From Eutreptiella sp. 'Long Island Sound 2002' (lineage: Eukaryota > Euglenozoa > Euglenophyceae > Eutreptiales > Eutreptiaceae), in assembly GCA_964036045.1 (NCBI GenBank), contig OZ038394.1, forward strand, positions 4,606,658 to 4,670,657: 64,000 bases of DNA. The letters run 5' to 3'. Positions 23,880 to 34,119 of this stretch are shown piece by piece. The notes beneath the pieces are model-generated. The model was not told the origin of the DNA. It saw only the letters and a program-made list of their open reading frames with translations, and searched no databases. The translations under genes and the position numbers were made by a program. How positions within the stretch are numbered: the stretch's first letter is position 1; each line of letters opens with the position of its first letter.

Positions 23880-24996
23880 TCTGACGAACTGTAGTCGGAC
23901 ATGATGTTCTGTTGTCTGTTTCAGACACAGTGTGTGTCTTGAGGTTCAACCAGGTTTGGCATAGAGAATAAAGATGCGCGCATGCTTTACTGTGGAGTGC
24001 ATTACGTCTGGTTTGCATATGTCTGCTTTTTAATTAGGTCTCACCCCCCCAATCAAAAATTGGGGCCCGCTTGCCCTGACTTGCCCCGATTTGTGCCCCA
24101 ATTTTGGACACAGTCAACAAAGCAGTGTTCACGGTGTCAACATGTGCTTCGTCTCATTGGGACAGGCCCTTCTTAGCTTCAGGGATGCGTTTGGTGCTTG
24201 TGGTTGCAAAGGTCTCGCATCGAACACATCACATCACATCACATCACATCACATCACATCACATCACATAACATCACATCACATCACATCACATCACATC
24301 ACATCACATCACATCACATCACATCACATCACATCACATCACATCACATCACATCACATCACATCACATCACATCACATCACATCACATCACATCACATC
24401 ACATCACGTCACCTCACATCACATCACATCACATCACATCACATCACATCACATCACCTCACCTCACCTCACATCACATCACATCACATCACATCACATC
24501 ACATCACATCACATCACATCACATCACATCACATCACATCACATCACATCACCTCACCTCACCTCACATCACATCACATCACCTCACCTCACCTCACCTC
24601 ACCTCACCTCACCTCACCTCACCTCACCTCACCTCACCTCACCTCACCTCACCTCACCTCACCTCACCTCACCTCACCTCACCTCACCTCACCTCACCTC
24701 ACCTCACCTCACCTCACCTCACCTCACCTCACCTCATCTCACCTCACCTCACCTCACCTCACCTCACGTCATATCATGTCACGTCACGTCATATCATCTC
24801 ACCTCACGTCATATCATGTCACGTCACGTGACATCGCATCGCATCGCGTTGCATCACGCTCCGCGCTGTTAGAGTGGTGTTTGCCATGATTGCCACTGGA
24901 CCCGTCTTTTGCACTCGGTGCAGCCTTATCTGCCCCCCCTCCCCCACCTTATCTGCCCACCGCTTTTCAAGCCCCCGCTCCCAAATCAAAAGCATG
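23880..24996 (+). repeat. Satellite macro-unit 3 (1,117 bp)
   Basis: The same organisation, but the CACAT and CACCT blocks alternate several times between 24227 and 24766. This suggests gene conversion or unequal exchange inside the array. The leader differs from units 1 and 2 by only a few bases. Confidence 0.93.
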
Positions 24997-27900
24997 TCTG
25001 ACGAACTGTAGTCGGACATGATGTTCTGTTGTCTGTTTCAGACGCATTGTGTGTCTTGAGGTTCAACCAGGTTTGGCATAGAGAATAAAGATGCGCGCAT
25101 GCTTTACTGTGGAGTGCATTACGTCTGGTTTGCATATGTCTGCTTTTTAATTAGGTCTCACCCCCCCAATCAAAAATTGGGGCCCGCTTGCCCTGACTTG
25201 CCCCGATTTGTGCCCCAATTTTGGACACAGTCAACAAAGCAGTGTTCACGGTGTCAACATGTGCTTCTTCTCATTGGGACAGGCCCTTCTTAGCTTCAGG
25301 GATGCGTTTGGTGCTTGTGGTTGCAAAGGTCTCGCATCGAACACATCACATCACATCACATCACATCACATCACATCACATCACATCACATCACATCACA
25401 TCACATCACATCACATCACATCACATCACATCACATCACATCACATCACATCACATCACATCACATCACATCACATCACATCACATCACATCACATCACA
25501 TCACATCACATCACATCACATCACATCACATCACATCACATCACATCACATCACATCACATCACATCACATCACATCACATCACATCACATCACATCACA
25601 TCACATCACATCACATCACATCACATCACATCACATCACATCACATCACATCACATCACATCACATCACATCACATCACATCACATCACATCACATCACA
25701 TCACATCACATCACATCACATCACATCACATCACATCACATCACATCACATCACATCACATCACATCACATCACATCACATCACATCACATCACATCACA
25801 TCACATCACATCACATCACATCACATCACATCACATCACATCACATCACATCACGTCACGTGACATCACATCACATCACGTCACGTGACATCACATCACA
25901 TCACATCACATCACATCACATCACATCACATCACATCACATCACATCACATCACATCACATCACATCACATCACATCACATCACATCACATCACATCACA
26001 TCACATCACATCACATCACATCACATCACACACATCACATCACATCACATCACATCACATCACCTCACCTCACCTCACCTCACCTCACCTCACCTCACCT
26101 CACCTCACCTCACCTCACCTCACCTCACCTCACCTCACCTCACCTCACCTCACCTCACCTCACCTCACCTCACCTCACCTCACCTCACCTCACCTCACCT
26201 CACCTCACCTCACCTCACCTCACCTCACCTCACCTCACCTCACCTCACCTCACCTCACCTCACCTCACCTCACCTCACCTCACCTCACCTCACCTCACCT
26301 CACCTCACCTCACCTCACCTCACCTCACCTCACCTCACCTCACCTCCTCGTCAGGCCGGGCCCACCCCGCCCGCCACCCGTCCAGGGCTCCTCCCTGGGC
26401 CAGAGGTGCAGCTTGTGAGGGGCAGATGCACCACTGCCATACACAGTGCACCTCCTCGATATCTGGTGGCCTGGTACCAGGATAAAAACCCTCAGGATGG
26501 TAGCTGTGGGACGGATTGCCCACAAGCACAGCCAGGCAACGGCCACGTGTTTGCCGGGAAACCGGTAGGTCGTCCAATTTTCGTTGTCCCTCTCCCCCCC
26601 ATGCCCCTTCCCGCCCTTTCCTCCAGGACGCAGCTCAGCAGCAGAGCGCCACCGTGGTGCAGCCTGCGCACGAATGCGCCGTCGTGGCGCCGCCCCCATG
26701 GCATAGCGCCACCATGGCGCCTACTCAGTGGCAGGGCGCCGCCGTGGTGCAGCCAACATACAGTCCAGGGCAGTGCGCCACCGTGGCACGCGCCCCGACA
26801 GCTCTGCGCCGACATGGCGCGGGCTCAGTGGCGGGGCACCATTGTGGTGCCGCCCTATGCCTCCGTGGCGCCAGTTCAGTGGCAGAGCGCCATCGTGGTG
26901 CCGCCAACGTACACGTGCGCCATCGTGGCGCAATCCTCAGGGCAGAGCGCCACCGCGGCGCTGCCCAGACGGCCCTGCGCCGACGTGGCGCCAGTTCAGT
27001 GACATGGCACCGCCGTGGTGCAATCAACGTCCACATGCGCCGTCGTGGCGCAACCTTCAGGGCAGAGCGCCACCGTGGTGCTGCCCAGACGGTCTTCGTG
27101 CGCCAGCCTGGCCATGGTGTATCCTCCAGGCCGATACACGAGGCACCATGGCGAGGTCTGCACCTGGCGCTCCGCCAACCTCTGTGACACCCCGTGCAGA
27201 GGTGACGTGTCATCGGCGGTACTCACCGCCTCACGTGCCATCGGCGAACGTCGCCGTCTCGCTCGGGCACCATCGTGGTACCATTTTCTCGGTCACGTGC
27301 CGTCTCGGTGCACGTATCGTAGGGCTCGTCGTTTGGGCTCGGCCTTGGCGGCCGGGCGTCGTCGGTGACCTCCACGGCGGTGCACCACCGTGGTGCTATG
27401 GCCGTGACACACGTCCCGCACTCACAGAACCCGGGGGTACCCAGGCCACCGGCGGTGCGCGTGATCGTGTGGCGTGACCGTACTTGCGACGCCGGCGGTA
27501 CTCAGCCCGCCGGCAGTGCGCATAGTCGTGCTGGGCCGCGTTCTATTTAGCCCGGCGGCGTCCTAAGTCGGGGGTGATGCCCCGGGAGACCCACATCTTC
27601 AGCTCACGTTGATCCTGGAACGCTGACTCGGGTGGATCCAGGACAGTTCGGGGCAGTCGGTGGCCGGGACCGGAGAGCGGATCGGACCGTAGCGTTGTCG
27701 TACACCGGCGCTTTGACCCAGACGGCCTGCTGGGAGGGGCGTTCTCAGGTGTGCGACGAGATTCGTCTTACTCTAGCGGAGGTAAGACGGAGGACTCCCT
27801 CGGCAGAGCTTGCGTGGGGCCCCCGAGGGACGACGCCACGGCTCACCGTACGTGGGACCACGGCAGGCGCTGCTCCTCCTCCTCCTCCTCCTCCTCACCT

Positions 27901-28126
27901 CACCTCACCTCACCTCACCTCACCTCACCTCACCTCACCTCACCTCACCTCACCTCACCTCACGTCATATCATGTCACGTCACGTCATATCATGTCACGT
28001 CACGTGACATCGCATCGCATCGCATTGCATCACGCTCCGCGCTGTTAGAGTGGTGTTTGCCATGATTGCCACTGGACCCGTCTTTTGCACTCGGTGCAGC
28101 CTTATCTGCCCTCTCCCCATACACAG
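24997..28126 (+). repeat. Satellite macro-unit 4, expanded and interrupted
   Basis: The leader is followed by a long CACAT array (about 25344-26060, with CGTCACGTGA interruptions near 25854-25888) and a CACCT array to about 26345. A 1.5 kb GC-rich block interrupts it, after which CACCT resumes at about 27893-27963, followed by the CGTCA/TATCA tail and the trailer. The trailer runs directly into the acceptor of exon F at 28126. All other units are thus copies of sequence flanking that exon. Confidence 0.88.
26346..27889 (+). repeat. GC-rich block inserted in the pentamer array, with a ~120-bp repeat
   Basis: This block, about 1.54 kb, breaks the CACCT array and is bordered on both sides by CTCCTC words. 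Between about 26640 and 27110 it carries units of roughly 120 bases, with CTCAGGGCAGAGCGCCACCG at about 26936 and 27056. Palindromic words of the type GCCACCGTGGTGC or GCGCCATCGTGGCGC recur every 30-40 bases. Open frames cross it on both strands, but they are repeat-driven and show no domain. The origin is unknown. Confidence 0.6.
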
Positions 28127-28356
28127 TCTTCCACGCGGAGCTTTTAGACATGGTGTCGTTTGTGAATTGCCGCCAGTTGATGCAGGCATTCCCCTCAGTC
28201 CTGCATCCGGAGGGCAGCGACAGGGAGCGTGACCCAGAAGAAGCCCACCCGGAAGAGCTGCTTCCCGATGGACATTTGATGGTTTCCAGTTTCACTCGTG
28301 GCATTGTTCTGGCGATGCAAGTGGTGATTTTTTGGCTTCTGCTGCTGATTCGCTTG
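28127..28356 (+). CDS. Membrane-protein gene, exon F with membrane segment
   Basis: The acceptor is CCCCATACACAG and the donor GTATGTTT. Its two leading bases complete the codon split with exon E (giving Ile), and it ends in phase 0. Joined residues 326-401. An acidic, charged loop (ERDPEEAHPEE) is followed by a membrane helix at about 384-400 (VVIFWLLLLI). The 8,915-base intron before it consists largely of pentamer satellite macro-units. The sequence just upstream of this acceptor is homologous to the end of those units. Confidence 0.72.
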
Positions 28357-29120
28357 GTATGTTTGTGCTTTCCCGGTGGTGGAGGCCTACTTTGACCCAT
28401 CCGAGGGGGGGGGGGGGGCGCAGAATGAAGTTGAGAGCGGGCAAGATTTCCCTGGCAAGGTGCTCTTGATGGGGCAGGAGCACCACTGTCATAACAAGTG
28501 CCCCAAAGGAGTACCATAGGAGAACTATAAAACAAGACAGACTAAACAACTTAAAGCATTCATGCTGTGAACAGAAACAAAAAAAGTAGAAAATTTTAAT
28601 AAACAGTCTCATCAGCAAAAAAACTAGACGAAGCAGACCAGTCATGCGTGCCACGGGACAAACCCATGCAGTGGATGGGCACGGGGGCACGCAATATCTT
28701 GTGACTGGCATCTGCCTGGGTGACCTCCCGATCCCCAGCCGGACAACGTCCCATGCCTACGATCTACAGGCGAGATGCTGCATGTGTGGATGTGAAGAGC
28801 ATGAAAAAGAAAACAGGCATGTCGGTCTTCACTGGCGAGATTGGACACCTGCTGTAACCCCGTGATACCCCTGCACGGAGAGCGCCAGTCAAAGCTCCTC
28901 AGAGGCATAGTGGCCAAGTGGCCCACTACAAGTTAAATGGGACACAGAGGGAGCTTTGACCCTGCCGCAAAGGTCAAGCCCCGGGCACACACAGACAACG
29001 TGTTCTGGGGCGCTGAGAAGTACCAGTGGAACACACGGTGCAACATGGTTAACAGGAATGCAAATATACAACACAGCTATGAATTCCCCAATTGGGAGAC
29101 AACAGATGAAACTTGCCTGT

Positions 29121-29124
<4 letters not shown>

Positions 29125-29157
<33 letters not shown>

Positions 29158-29201
29158 TCTCTGCTATTGTTTTTGTATTGTTTTTTTTTGTTGCCTGTTT
29201 G

Positions 29202-29243
<42 letters not shown>

Positions 29244-29301
29244 TCCCTCTCTGCTACTGCTTTTGTACCGTCTTTTTGTGTCGCCTGTTCGCTTCTCCCT
29301 A

Positions 29302-29348
<47 letters not shown>

Positions 29349-29385
29349 TATTGCTTTTGAGCCGTCTTTTTGTGTTGCCTGTTTG

Positions 29386-29450
<65 letters not shown>
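29125..29450 (+). repeat. Four (CT)n arrays with a conserved spacer
   Basis: CT runs at about 29128-29152, 29205-29245, 29307-29346 and 29391-29449 are separated by a similar spacer (TGCTATTGCTTTTG then TTGCCTGTTTGCTTCTC). The compound unit of about 85-100 bases has itself been tandemly duplicated. It is in the intron between exons F and G. The serine-leucine open frames are artefacts. Confidence 0.9.
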
Positions 29451-29451
<1 letters not shown>

Positions 29452-29459
29452 TTAGGGCA

Positions 29460-30739
29460 TACCGGGAAGCCCTTGATGTGCCGGAACTGCTTGTCAATGA
29501 GATGCAAAGCTTGCCATGTGGCGGGAAGACAAAAGCATACGCTGGGGAACGCTTTCCCTGCGGCGCGCAGTTTGGGTAACTATACTAGAATACAGGCGGA
29601 ATAGTGCCGCATACATACACACATTTGTTACATACCGTTTACCCCCCCACACCACTTTTTTCTCCTATGGCGGGGGGATCGGACATACGTTGTGCTGCAC
29701 ATTGCGCATCCCGGAGTGCACGCAATATTTCTTTTTGAAATTTTGCAGTGAAGTGTGTTGTGTCTCAATAAATCCAAAATCCAGAAAAATAGGTGCTCTT
29801 GGTTGTTTTCAATGTGCGCGCAACACAACCACGTAGTGCCGCGAGACACTGTCATACACACTTACACACTTACACACAACCATGGCACAACAAAGGGCTC
29901 ACATGTATCCATGAAGTTGCCTGATTCCGGGTGTATGGGGTCAGGAGTAGCATCGGGGCTCTGCTACTTTTGACTGAGGGAGTAACACCCTTCCTCCTTA
30001 ACCACAGTAGAAGGGTGGGATTCCCTACCACGCTTTGCACGTTGAGCCGGGGCCGTAGTCTCTCACTTTGTAGAGAGCGATGGTGTCAACAGATCAACGG
30101 GTCCGGAATTTTTTTGTTCCAGTGTATATTTCTTGGACAGTGTACACTAAAGCTAATTACCCTTTCCCTGCGGCGCTTGCGTTCCCCTGGGCAATTGTGG
30201 CAAGAGTCACACACAAACAGACGACAAGAAATTGAAAAAAATGCTAAACTGGGCAGAACATTTAAACAAAGAAAATCGCCAAATACACGAGTGCCAAACA
30301 ACATAGGTTTTCCTCGCGACGGGTACAGCCAACTGCTCTCAGCGGCATGGGCACGCTTCTATGAATGCCACCTCTCTTTGGAATCATGTCATACTACAGC
30401 CTACACTATTCTATGCCTGCCCTTCTATTTGGTGCTAAAGGCATGGGTAGCAGACGCTGTTAGCTTTCTCACAAATCATCAACAACGAAAAAGAAAGATA
30501 AATAGGCAAGAAACACAACAGCCAGGGAAGAGGTAAAGATCATACACTATCTAGGAGCAAGAACAGCAAGTAGGCGGTTTGTGTTGCTTCGCATTCTCAT
30601 CAAACTAGAGGCACACACACGACAACCTGTCAGCTAATCACACGAGAGGAGGCATGGATATGGTACCGAAAAATGGCTGTATCCGCTGTCCCCTCCAACA
30701 GATCAATTTTGGCTGGTGGCATGGACAAAAAGCCTGTTA
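29460..30739. other. Intron sequence with no supported gene
   Basis: A 201-codon open frame runs from 29931 to 30536 on the plus strand. It has no recognisable domain, no codon bias like the neighbouring exons, and lies inside the intron between exons F and G. It could be a decayed element, but nothing proves it. Confidence 0.4.
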
Positions 30740-31090
30740 GGGGGGAGCGTTAGCGCTGGGCATCTTTTTTGGACCATTCCCCACCTGTGCCTGTTTTTGC
30801 CCCAACCTCACCAAATAATTTGGAATACCTTCTCATGTCTAAGAATTTGGCCGATCCTTTGCACCCAGTTAATGACGATGGCAAGGGTGGTGCTTGGAAG
30901 TGGTGGGAATGACATTTTGTGTTGTTGAATTCTCATACTGTGGCTTATGCAAGGTGCCTTGCAGGGAAGGTTTGCGGTCTAGTGCAGTCTACTTGGGGGA
31001 CTTCCCAAGGTGAGGGCTAGAGATAAGATACTTAATACAAAGGTAGTGCGCCGGGCATGTGCCGGGCGCGCGCTGGGCAAACATTCCCCC
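30740..31090 (+). mobile_element. GGGGG-ended MITE, short copy (351 bp)
   Basis: It begins GGGGGGAGCGTTAGCGCTGGGC and ends with AAACATTCCCCC, imperfect inverted repeats of each other. A GC-rich subterminal block (GTGCCGGGCGCGCGCTGGGC) lies next to the right end. The interior shares CTTGCAGGGAAGGTTTGC and GTCTACTTGGGGGACTTCCC with the longer copy at 47998-49139. No coding capacity. Confidence 0.72.
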
Positions 31091-31935
31091 TAGCTCTCCC
31101 TCTGACGGAGGTATGGATGCGTCAGAGAATGCATCCTGTCCAAAAAAAGAACATAGGTGATGGGGTGGGCTACAAAGGCCTTCAGTACCTCTGCATTCAA
31201 CAGGCAGTCATGCAACACCCTTCGGTACCATTGCATACCACCAGCGGACACAGACAACATTGCCTGCAGGGTGGGCAACAAAGTAGTCGTGGAGGCGGCA
31301 TGAGTGCAGACACAGAGGCATCAGCTATCCCCTTTAGGTCCCGCAATCATGCAACAAACTGACATGGTCTCAGAGCTCTGCATGTTACCTGCCACAACTC
31401 AAAACCACAGCATTGTGCATTGTCCTCACGGGGTGCACGCGTGTGGGCTGGAGTGGAGGATGACCAAGTACACCGATCTGCCCCAGTGCATCCTCTATCA
31501 CCATAGTCCTCAGAAAAAGACCCAAACGGCCTTGGGACCTGCAAACGAAGCAGCTTCGTTTGGCCCAGTGACCAGGAGTCACAGCTCCTCCTCCTCCTCC
31601 TCCCCTGGCCCCCGTCTTCACAGAATTTCACGCCCTGAAGTGCCCAAAGTTGAGCTGGAGCCTGGGCTTGAGTCTCGATACAGATGTGGCCTTGAGGCTG
31701 AGCAGGGGAATGAGCGTGACCCGTGTAACTCTTTTCAGTCTCCAATCCAGCGACTGGATGCGGTCAGGTCGAATTTGAATCCTGATGGGTTCTGTTGGAC
31801 ATTGCACCCCCTCGCTTCCTGCCTGCTGTGCCCTGATCCCAGAAATTTTTGCCTGCTCCTGTGCCCCGCTACATCCGCCCCCCCCCCCCCCGCGCGCTTG
31901 TGCACTGATGCCTCCGCCCCATGTGCCGCTTGCAG

Positions 31936-32087
31936 GTGTGCATGGTGCTACAGTTCCCTCTAGCGGACAAGTTCTTTGGCTGGGCACTACTGGCGCCCAT
32001 GCCCCTTGTCTTTGTGTGGCTTTTCTGGGTCCGGACTGCTGTTCTGTTCAGTCCGGCCTCCGATCTACTCATGGTCGTGCACCAGAG
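31936..32087 (+). CDS. Membrane-protein gene, exon G with membrane segment
   Basis: The acceptor is GCCGCTTGCAG. The donor GTCTGTGC is chosen over an upstream GTCGTGCA because only it leaves the two-base phase needed by exon H. Joined residues 402-451 plus two bases of codon 452. A membrane helix at about 414-438 contains PMPLVFVWLFWV. The next codon is Arg across the junction. The ORF reads on into a poly-C stretch that belongs to the intron. Confidence 0.7.
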
Positions 32088-32850
32088 GTCTGTGCCCGCT
32101 GCCCCCCCCCCCCCCCCTCATTGAATTGGGGCCCAGAGACGGGGACCTGATTCGCGGAAGGCAAAGCACAGATGAAGGGAAGAAAGGCAGACAACATGAA
32201 GGACAGAGTGCAACGGAGACGAGAGGAAGGAGGAGAGGAGAAAGCAGAGAAAGAGAAGGAGAGAGAGAGAGAGGGGAGGGAATTTTGGCCAGAGTCTCTG
32301 GAAGGCAGGGATAGATAGATTAGAGTCCAATTCAACCAGCCATTTAGAGGTAGGCTTTATTAATTTGCCCGAAACCAGCCAAGGCTACTGTAGGTCAGGG
32401 CTATTTGGCCAGTCCATGTGTGGGTAGGCCTGTGGGGCGTGTATGTAAATTAATGTCTGTGTGGACTTTCACTCGGACTCTGGCAGTTGCCTTTTATAAA
32501 AACAAGAAAAAAGCTGAGATTCCGAGCACCCGCGTCCTTGTAGCCCATCCCAAGGCACGATGAGGGGAGGATGGTTGTTAGAGCCCAGGCAGATGCCATC
32601 TCAGTGAGGTTTGCCGTCCCAAAGGGCCTGGACATGAATGGAACAGTGGGATCCCCGTGAGCATGATGCCATGCAATGACTGGAGGAACGAGCACCCGCC
32701 TGGAGGGAAGTGGATTTCCGGGTATTTGGCTGTTGCTGATGATAAAAATGTTTGGCTCTGGCTTGACGGCTCGGCAGCCTGGGCCCCCTCATGTACGGCG
32801 AAGGTTTGAGCTGCACTGCCCGCCCTAGCGCTGCATTTGCTGCACTTCAG

Positions 32851-32982
32851 GGGGCTGCGCGTTGATGTCTGGGCGGCCCCCATCTCGTTCCTGAGGCTCT
32901 TCCGCGCAGACATCTGCTGGATCCCGGACGGCCTGGCCATCACCGCCATCAACATCCCGGGGGAGCTGCTGTTCATGCACCG
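32851..32982 (+). CDS. Membrane-protein gene, exon H
   Basis: The acceptor is TGCACTTCAG and the donor GTGCGTCC. It starts with one base and ends with two bases of split codons, both matching their neighbours (Arg452 and Arg496). Joined residues 453-495. It contains RLFRADICWIPDGLAITAIN, mixed hydrophobic and aromatic. GC-rich third positions contrast with the flanking intron. No domain was recognised. Confidence 0.68.
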
Positions 32983-33863
32983 GTGCGTCCCTGTGGTGCT
33001 TGGGCTGGAGCTGGGGGTAGGGCAGGGCTCCGACGAGGGAGGGCGAAACAAGGTTTGCGCGCGCGTGGGGGGGGGGTGTGGGGGGTCGTTGGAGCCCCTT
33101 TTCCAGACCCCCCGCGCCCCCCTTCAGGGCTCACGTGACGGGAACCTGGGCCGACGGGGGCGTTTGGGGGGCAGGGGGGTCCTGAGGTACACCAACAGAT
33201 ATGCCTCAAAGTAATACCCACGACGCGCTGATCATTTTGAAAAACGTCTTCCGGGCCGCTTCGCGGTGCTTCGCGGTTCCCAGGTGGTCAGTCATCATTA
33301 GTGCTCAGACTAGCGTCTTTGAACTGGCCTGTCACGAGAGCCCCTTTCCCGACACCCACCCCCCCTCCTTCAGGGGGCTACAACGACCCCCCCCCCCGCG
33401 TGCAAAACCTTTTTCTTCCACGCGAATGACGCAAACAACAAAAAGCGGTGCAAACATCGCGAGTGTGCGCGTGTCGTTGCGTGGCAAGATTTTGTGGTTC
33501 CTTCGGGGCAATGGATGTCGGTTCACAGTCCTGAGGCACAACACCCCATGGCACGCCAGCAGCGGGGTCGTTGTTTCTAAAGGCAACCAGCGGTCCCGAA
33601 CCCACGAGACGACCTCGGGATCGGTCTCCGCGGTTTTGAGACCTTCGGCTTTACTCTCGATGGTGTTCGGGTTCAGGTCCCGGCGTACGGGAGTCTGAGC
33701 GGTTGTTTTTCTCATGTTTTCACGAAGGATTCCCCTGACTTGAGGGCCAGAGCTGGTGGTCAACCGACCGTGATTGGCCGAGCAGTTACTAATCGGCCGG
33801 TGCTCTGTTGAGGTCCAGGCGCATGGGAATCCGGCGGATGTTCACCTCTGATCCCCTTCGCAG

Positions 33864-34119
33864 GTGGACCATCAGCTGGTGGCCCTCGCACTCCTTCGAC
33901 ACCAGTTATGTGCTGCAGCGCTGTTTCAAGTCGCACCGCACCCGCGACCTGATCCCGACGGGCAGTCAGTCCGCGGAGTTTCAACGCATCCTGCAGCGCG
34001 GCGAGTGCCCAGCCCCCATGCCAACGGACGTTTGGATGCACATTAGCACGTGGCTTCCTCTGCACTCCATCCCGGCCTTTGGGGCCGTGAACATGGGCCT
34101 TGCAGCCCTGACACTGCAG
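33864..34119 (+). CDS. Membrane-protein gene, exon I
   Basis: The acceptor is CCCCTTCGCAG and the donor GTGCTGTG. Joined residues 497-581. It begins WTISWWPSHSFDTSYVLQRC, continues with a basic stretch (KSHRTRD) and ends in a weakly hydrophobic stretch (AVNMGLAALTLQ). It ends in phase 0, which fits exon J. The ORF continues 34 codons past the donor into intron-like sequence; if that donor is not used, the protein would end there instead. Confidence 0.68.

Noticed and set aside
22300-26345. CRISPR-like array of regular repeats
   Set aside because: The repeats are pure pentamers without unique spacers, in eukaryotic intron sequence.
25221-27002. 593-codon open frame rich in S-H-H-I-T and S-P-H-L-T
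   Set aside because: It is generated by the CACAT and CACCT pentamer arrays, which contain no stop in any frame, and by the GC-rich block after them. It sits inside an intron.
29113-29604. Serine-leucine frame of 163 codons and its Glu/Arg antisense
   Set aside because: It is produced by CT microsatellites.
32578-33051. 157-codon minus-strand frame over exon H
   Set aside because: It is antisense to a phase-consistent exon and has low-complexity Ser/Pro/Thr content.
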